Source of the DNA: Hyphochytrium catenoides
Taxonomy: Eukaryota > Sar > Hyphochytriomycetes > Hyphochytriales > Hyphochytriaceae
Length of the DNA stretch: 34,316 bases
Reading direction: 5' to 3'
NCBI GenBank assembly: GCA_900088475.1
Contig: FLMG01004216.1
Location: 3,725-38,040, forward strand
The first letter of the stretch is position 1; the number at the start of each line of letters is the position of its first letter. The notes beneath the pieces were generated by a model. The model had not been told where the DNA came from, did no database searches, and saw nothing but the letters and a program-made list of their open reading frames with translations. The position numbers were made by a program, and so were the translations under genes. Positions 33,001 to 34,316 of the stretch are shown here, piece after piece.

Positions 33001-34316
33001 GTTCCCTCTTTTTCTCTATTGGTTCTGTCTCTCGTCGGTCACTCACCTCATTGCGTCGTTCCTCGATCGCTTTCTCTCTCTCTGCCTCATGTGCAGCTAC
33101 TTCCGTCTTCCTCTCTTCCTGTTTCTTGCTCCAGTAGCTCGCATTCAGAGCTCGCCGTCTCTCCTCCTTCTGTGCGGCTTGGAGCAGGCTCTCCTGGACC
33201 ATTCTCTCTTCTTCTCTCTTCTGTTCTTCTTTTAGCCGCTGTGAGGATACGGACAAAATATCTGTCAAACTCTCTCCCGTTCTCGTGCTTTAACTCTCTG
33301 TCTCTTTTCTTAATGGTCAGGAGCTTTGTGCGCCGTCCCGGATTTCTTTCTTTGCGCTTCCTTCTCTCTCTCTCTCCTTCCCTCCTCTTTGTCCATGGTA
33401 GCTTGGCAAAGATATAATATTTGCTGCATACCTCTCTCTCTCTCTCTCTTTCTCTCCTCTCTCTCTCCCTCTCCCTCTCTCTCTCTCTCTCTTCCTCTCT
33501 CTCTCTCTCCCGCTATCTCTCTCTCTTCCTCTCTCTCTCTCTCTCGCGCGCGCGCTCTTCCTCTTGCTCTCGCTGCCCTCCTCCTCTCTCTCTCATTTTC
33601 TTCCTTTCCTTATACTTCAAGGCTATCTCTCCTCAGTGCCACGAACTCCTACCTTCATCAATTGCTCCATCTCTCCTTCCTTCACTGGAGCCATGGCCAA
33701 TCTTTCCCTTAGTCTCTTCCTTTCTAACTCCGTGGCTTCCACTCTCTCTCGCACGCCACTCGCCAACTCTTCCTCTCTCTCTTCCTTTCTGATATACTGC
33801 TCATAGACTTCCTTCTTGCGCTTGGCCATCTGAAAGAGAGAGGAAGGGTATCCACATCGGGAAGTGCGAAAAGAGAGAGAGAAAGAGAAAGAGAGAGTGA
33901 GACAGAAAGAGAGACAGAGAGAGAAAGTATCTTAGCGCGAGATAATTCCACCAAAAGCCCTGAACTGGGGCGAGAGTCATGACTGGCAAATAGCTTGGTA
34001 TCTCTGAAGAGAGAGAAAGAGAAAAGAGAGAGGAGCGCAAAAGATAGAATGGACTGCGAAGCTCAAGGCGAGGACAGAGAGAGAAAGAGAGTTCATGACT
34101 AAACCTAAAAATGACACGAGAGAGAGAGGGACAGGGAGAGAGAGAGCGACAGGGATAGAGAGCGAGAGCGACAGAGGGAGAGAGAGAGAGCGACAGAGGG
34201 AGAGAAGAGAGAGAGAGACACAGAGAGAGAGAGAGAAACACACAGAGAGAGAGAGAGAGAGAAAGAAATGTCTCCACGAACCTGTTCGGCTTCCATTTCC
34301 ATGGTTGCAATCCGCT
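17548..34316 (-). CDS. Giant multi-module coiled-coil protein (5' end probably outside window)
   Basis: No named family is recognised. Minus-strand exons: 34316-34282, 33829-33653, 33238-33047, 32891-32741, 32459-32311, 31933-31841, 31523-31437, 31041-30853, 30615-30502, 30244-30188, 29881-29771, 29324-29277, 29049-28924, 28895-28848, 28623-28489, 28262-27972, 27626-27340, 26959-26782, 26513-26451, 26123-25872, 25737-25385, 24755-24641, 24417-24255, 24109-23822, 23632-23565, 23419-23249, 23137-22871, 22649-22269, 22087-21474, 21199-20767, 20586-20302, 20100-19549, 19370-19279, 18973-18794, 18630-18337, 18189-18027, 17808-17548. All joins keep frame, giving about 2,480 aa, which argues for one gene. 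Most of it is charged E/K/R/Q coiled coil, so a cytosolic scaffold role is inferred. Weakest calls: exons 34316-34282, 32459-32311, 30244-30188 and 28895-28848. The ATG at 34302 in ACCATGG could be the start, but the frame stays open upstream. Confidence 0.78.
18337..19370 (-). other. Helical repeat region with Sfi1-like L..W..F motif
   Basis: Exons 19370-19279, 18973-18794 and 18630-18337 encode a mostly helical, basic region. It includes EGYSRNLLAEMEIKQRM, AIWRKQKRRERLK and LSRCLKAWQSFTTTQKSIKA. The LxxW..F spacing resembles single Sfi1/centrin-type or IQ-like helices, but I see only one good copy, so this is a resemblance and not a domain assignment. Confidence 0.4.
19503..19533. repeat. 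(TC)n microsatellite in intron
   Basis: This is a run of about 15 TC dinucleotides. In the sense of the giant gene it is (GA)n placed about 16 nt after the 5' splice site at 19548. Confidence 0.95.
19549..22087 (-). other. Charged coiled-coil block with acidic tract
   Basis: Exons 22087-21474, 21199-20767, 20586-20302 and 20100-19549 encode long charged helices. The 22087-21474 exon begins with coiled coil, passes through a Pro/Ser/Gly-rich linker of about 110 residues (for example VSLPPSPTAVPILSPIHEQQ), and resumes as helix. The 20100-19549 exon has an acidic run (EEEEDLLEEEEADSGEEEEE) followed by a basic KRKR and then a regular heptad-like helix rich in Leu, Glu, Lys and Gln. Exon joins are in phase 2 and 0 and keep the frame open. 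Confidence 0.7.
22540..22900 (-). other. Short beta module (TPYGWGK...) between coiled coils
   Basis: The end of exon 23137-22871 (SAVLTPYGWGK) joins in phase 0 to the start of exon 22649-22269 (VLFFRDEDKMIAVRLPW, then HGKAALFLPFERL). The hydrophobic alternation and the G-x-G-x-V...V-x-L pattern suggest a small SH3/Tudor-like barrel inserted between two long helices. The fold is inferred from pattern only. Confidence 0.5.
24641..25400 (-). other. C-x-H ... CxxCG zinc-type module
   Basis: Exon 25737-25385 ends GGKCEH plus two bases of Lys. Exon 24755-24641 completes the Lys and continues RTHAWGEKYGKGVQCLDCGA then ELTLTPEDPM. The joined module has C-x-H-x3-H and, 11 residues further, C-x2-C-G, with an aromatic WGxxYGKG between. 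The four or five Cys/His residues in such compact spacing suggest one bound zinc. It sits between two coiled-coil stretches. Confidence 0.6.
24811..24866. repeat. (GA)28 perfect microsatellite in intron
   Basis: Twenty-eight uninterrupted GA units lie in the intron between exons 25737-25385 and 24755-24641. In the sense strand this is (CT)28 just upstream of the 3' splice site at 24756, so it may also serve as the polypyrimidine tract. Confidence 0.97.
26451..26959 (-). other. Tudor-like beta module of the giant protein
   Basis: Exon 26959-26782 carries ARLLVGNRVEVFDPLQQQW, AAALVVSCKVQP and RALCMHE. It joins in phase 0 to exon 26513-26451, LRYEPTESDPTEVTKWVNLK. The order G-x-x-V-x-V ... W-x-x-A-x-V ... 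L-x-Y-E ... W-V-x-L matches Tudor/agenet/chromo-barrel domains, in which four strands end with a W-V/I-D/N-L strand. These barrels often bind methylated Lys or Arg, but whether the aromatic cage is present cannot be judged without alignment. Confidence 0.6.
27005..27090. repeat. GA-rich low-complexity tract
   Basis: GAGA and GAAA units lie within the intron upstream of exon 26959-26782. It is pyrimidine-rich in the sense of the gene. Confidence 0.9.
27340..27626 (-). other. Disordered acidic/proline linker exon
   Basis: This exon begins with a short helix (ETASAQQAQVFSALAKRAEK), then has a Pro/Ser/Ala-rich and Glu/Gly-rich stretch (HTPSSPAPASAFEDGPEEGE), and ends in a basic helix. It probably acts as a flexible spacer before the Tudor-like module. 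Confidence 0.6.
27972..29324 (-). other. Unrecognised folded region plus coiled coil
   Basis: Exons 29324-29277, 29049-28924, 28895-28848, 28623-28489 and 28262-27972 encode the least charged part of the giant protein: GYFPLPTYGLWEISIE, LVYPPDAPQRKAAQHRVIV, RLGSSLQTLKNLGTCI, SVRYHLAGSALCYHFEF and VHGLVLSVGHYQQLQ, then a coiled coil with an acidic DDADD patch. Alternating hydrophobic residues point to a beta-rich domain of about 150 residues. No family is recognised. Exon 28895-28848 (48 nt) is optional because the exons on both sides are also phase 0. Confidence 0.55.
31135..31152. repeat. (GATA)4 microsatellite
   Basis: Four GATA units plus a partial fifth lie inside an intron of the giant gene. 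Confidence 0.95.
32097..32123. repeat. (TC)n microsatellite
   Basis: A perfect TC run of about 27 nt lies in the intron between exons 32459-32311 and 31933-31841. It is GA in the sense strand. Confidence 0.95.
32560..32716. repeat. GA-rich low-complexity tract
   Basis: About 157 nt of almost pure purine (GAGA, GAAA, GGAG) fill the intron between exons 32891-32741 and 32459-32311. Open frames through it give Arg/Glu/Lys or Ser/Leu/Phe repeats that are not proteins. Confidence 0.95.
33431..33550. repeat. CT-rich low-complexity tract
   Basis: TCTC and CCTC units, ending in a short alternating GCGCGCGC run at about 33545-33555. It lies in the intron between exons 33829-33653 and 33238-33047. 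Confidence 0.95.
34105..34262. repeat. GA-rich low-complexity tract with CGACAG-type spacers
   Basis: Purine-rich sequence in which GAGAGA blocks alternate with CGACAGGG/CGACAGAGG words (about 34127, 34147, 34167 and 34191), giving an irregular repeat of roughly 20-24 bp. It fills the first intron seen for the giant gene. Confidence 0.9.

Larger units (their letters stand above)
30188..34302 (-). other. N-terminal coiled-coil segment (as seen in window)
   Basis: Exons from 34316 to 30188 encode mainly short coiled-coil segments: MAKRKKEVYEQYIRKEEREE, RLKEEQKREEERMVQESLLQ, AVTNLQDRASKLQEREDRK, TARLEHLKKIQRLTTEIDAL and VVEELGEEIETLREEVHKLE. A non-helical piece, LSGDEPLPFRSNRQLIEAGS, lies in exon 30615-30502. 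Intron phases are nearly all 0, so most exons here are interchangeable modules of whole codons. Confidence 0.65.

Noticed and set aside
1-34316. tRNA, rRNA, CRISPR arrays, transposon coding regions
   Set aside because: Read on both strands; no cloverleaf with B-box, no rRNA core, no repeat-spacer array and no transposase or reverse transcriptase motif was found. The tandem array at 629-1140 has no unique spacers.

Overview
The window is nuclear DNA of a unicellular eukaryote. Genes are broken by many GT-AG introns (mostly about 30-350 nt), and coding exons are separated by homopurine/homopyrimidine (GA)n/(CT)n tracts. There is no bacterial-style operon or ribosome binding site. The presence of sterol C4-demethylation, GPI-anchor synthesis, an ARFRP1-type GTPase and a TAPT1/EMP65 protein is compatible with several free-living protist or algal groups. 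I cannot place the lineage from sequence alone.

Five genes were assembled by joining exons whose reading phases agree across GT-AG junctions. They alternate strand perfectly. (1) 1878-3648, minus: an NSDHL/ERG26-type C4-decarboxylating sterol dehydrogenase with a C-terminal cytochrome b5 domain, 3 exons, 489 aa. (2) 4491-8643, plus: a TAPT1/POD1/EMP65-family ER membrane protein with a long disordered N-terminus, 13 exons, about 737 aa. (3) 9022-10525, minus: an ARFRP1-type small GTPase, 8 exons, 188 aa. (4) 11395-17048, plus: PIGN/MCD4, GPI ethanolamine-phosphate transferase 1, 17 exons, about 942 aa. (5) 17548 to beyond 34316, minus: a giant Glu/Arg/Lys-rich coiled-coil protein with about 37 exons and at least 2,480 residues in view, probably with its 5' part outside the window.

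The first four genes all act in the endomembrane system: ER sterol synthesis, an ER membrane protein, a trans-Golgi GTPase and ER GPI assembly. The alternating arrangement gives two head-to-head pairs (intergenic 3649-4490 and 10526-11394) and two tail-to-tail pairs (8644-9021 and 17049-17547).

The least explained object is gene 5. Between coiled-coil stretches it carries several small folded modules: a CHORD-like Cys/His module at the C-terminus assembled from three exons, a second C-x-H...CxxCG zinc-type module, a Tudor-like beta module, a second short beta module (TPYGWGK), and an unrecognised folded region. This looks like a large scaffold protein that I cannot assign to a named family.

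Positions 1-1877 hold no gene I can support. They contain simple repeats and a 62-bp minisatellite whose units each look like a 3' splice acceptor.
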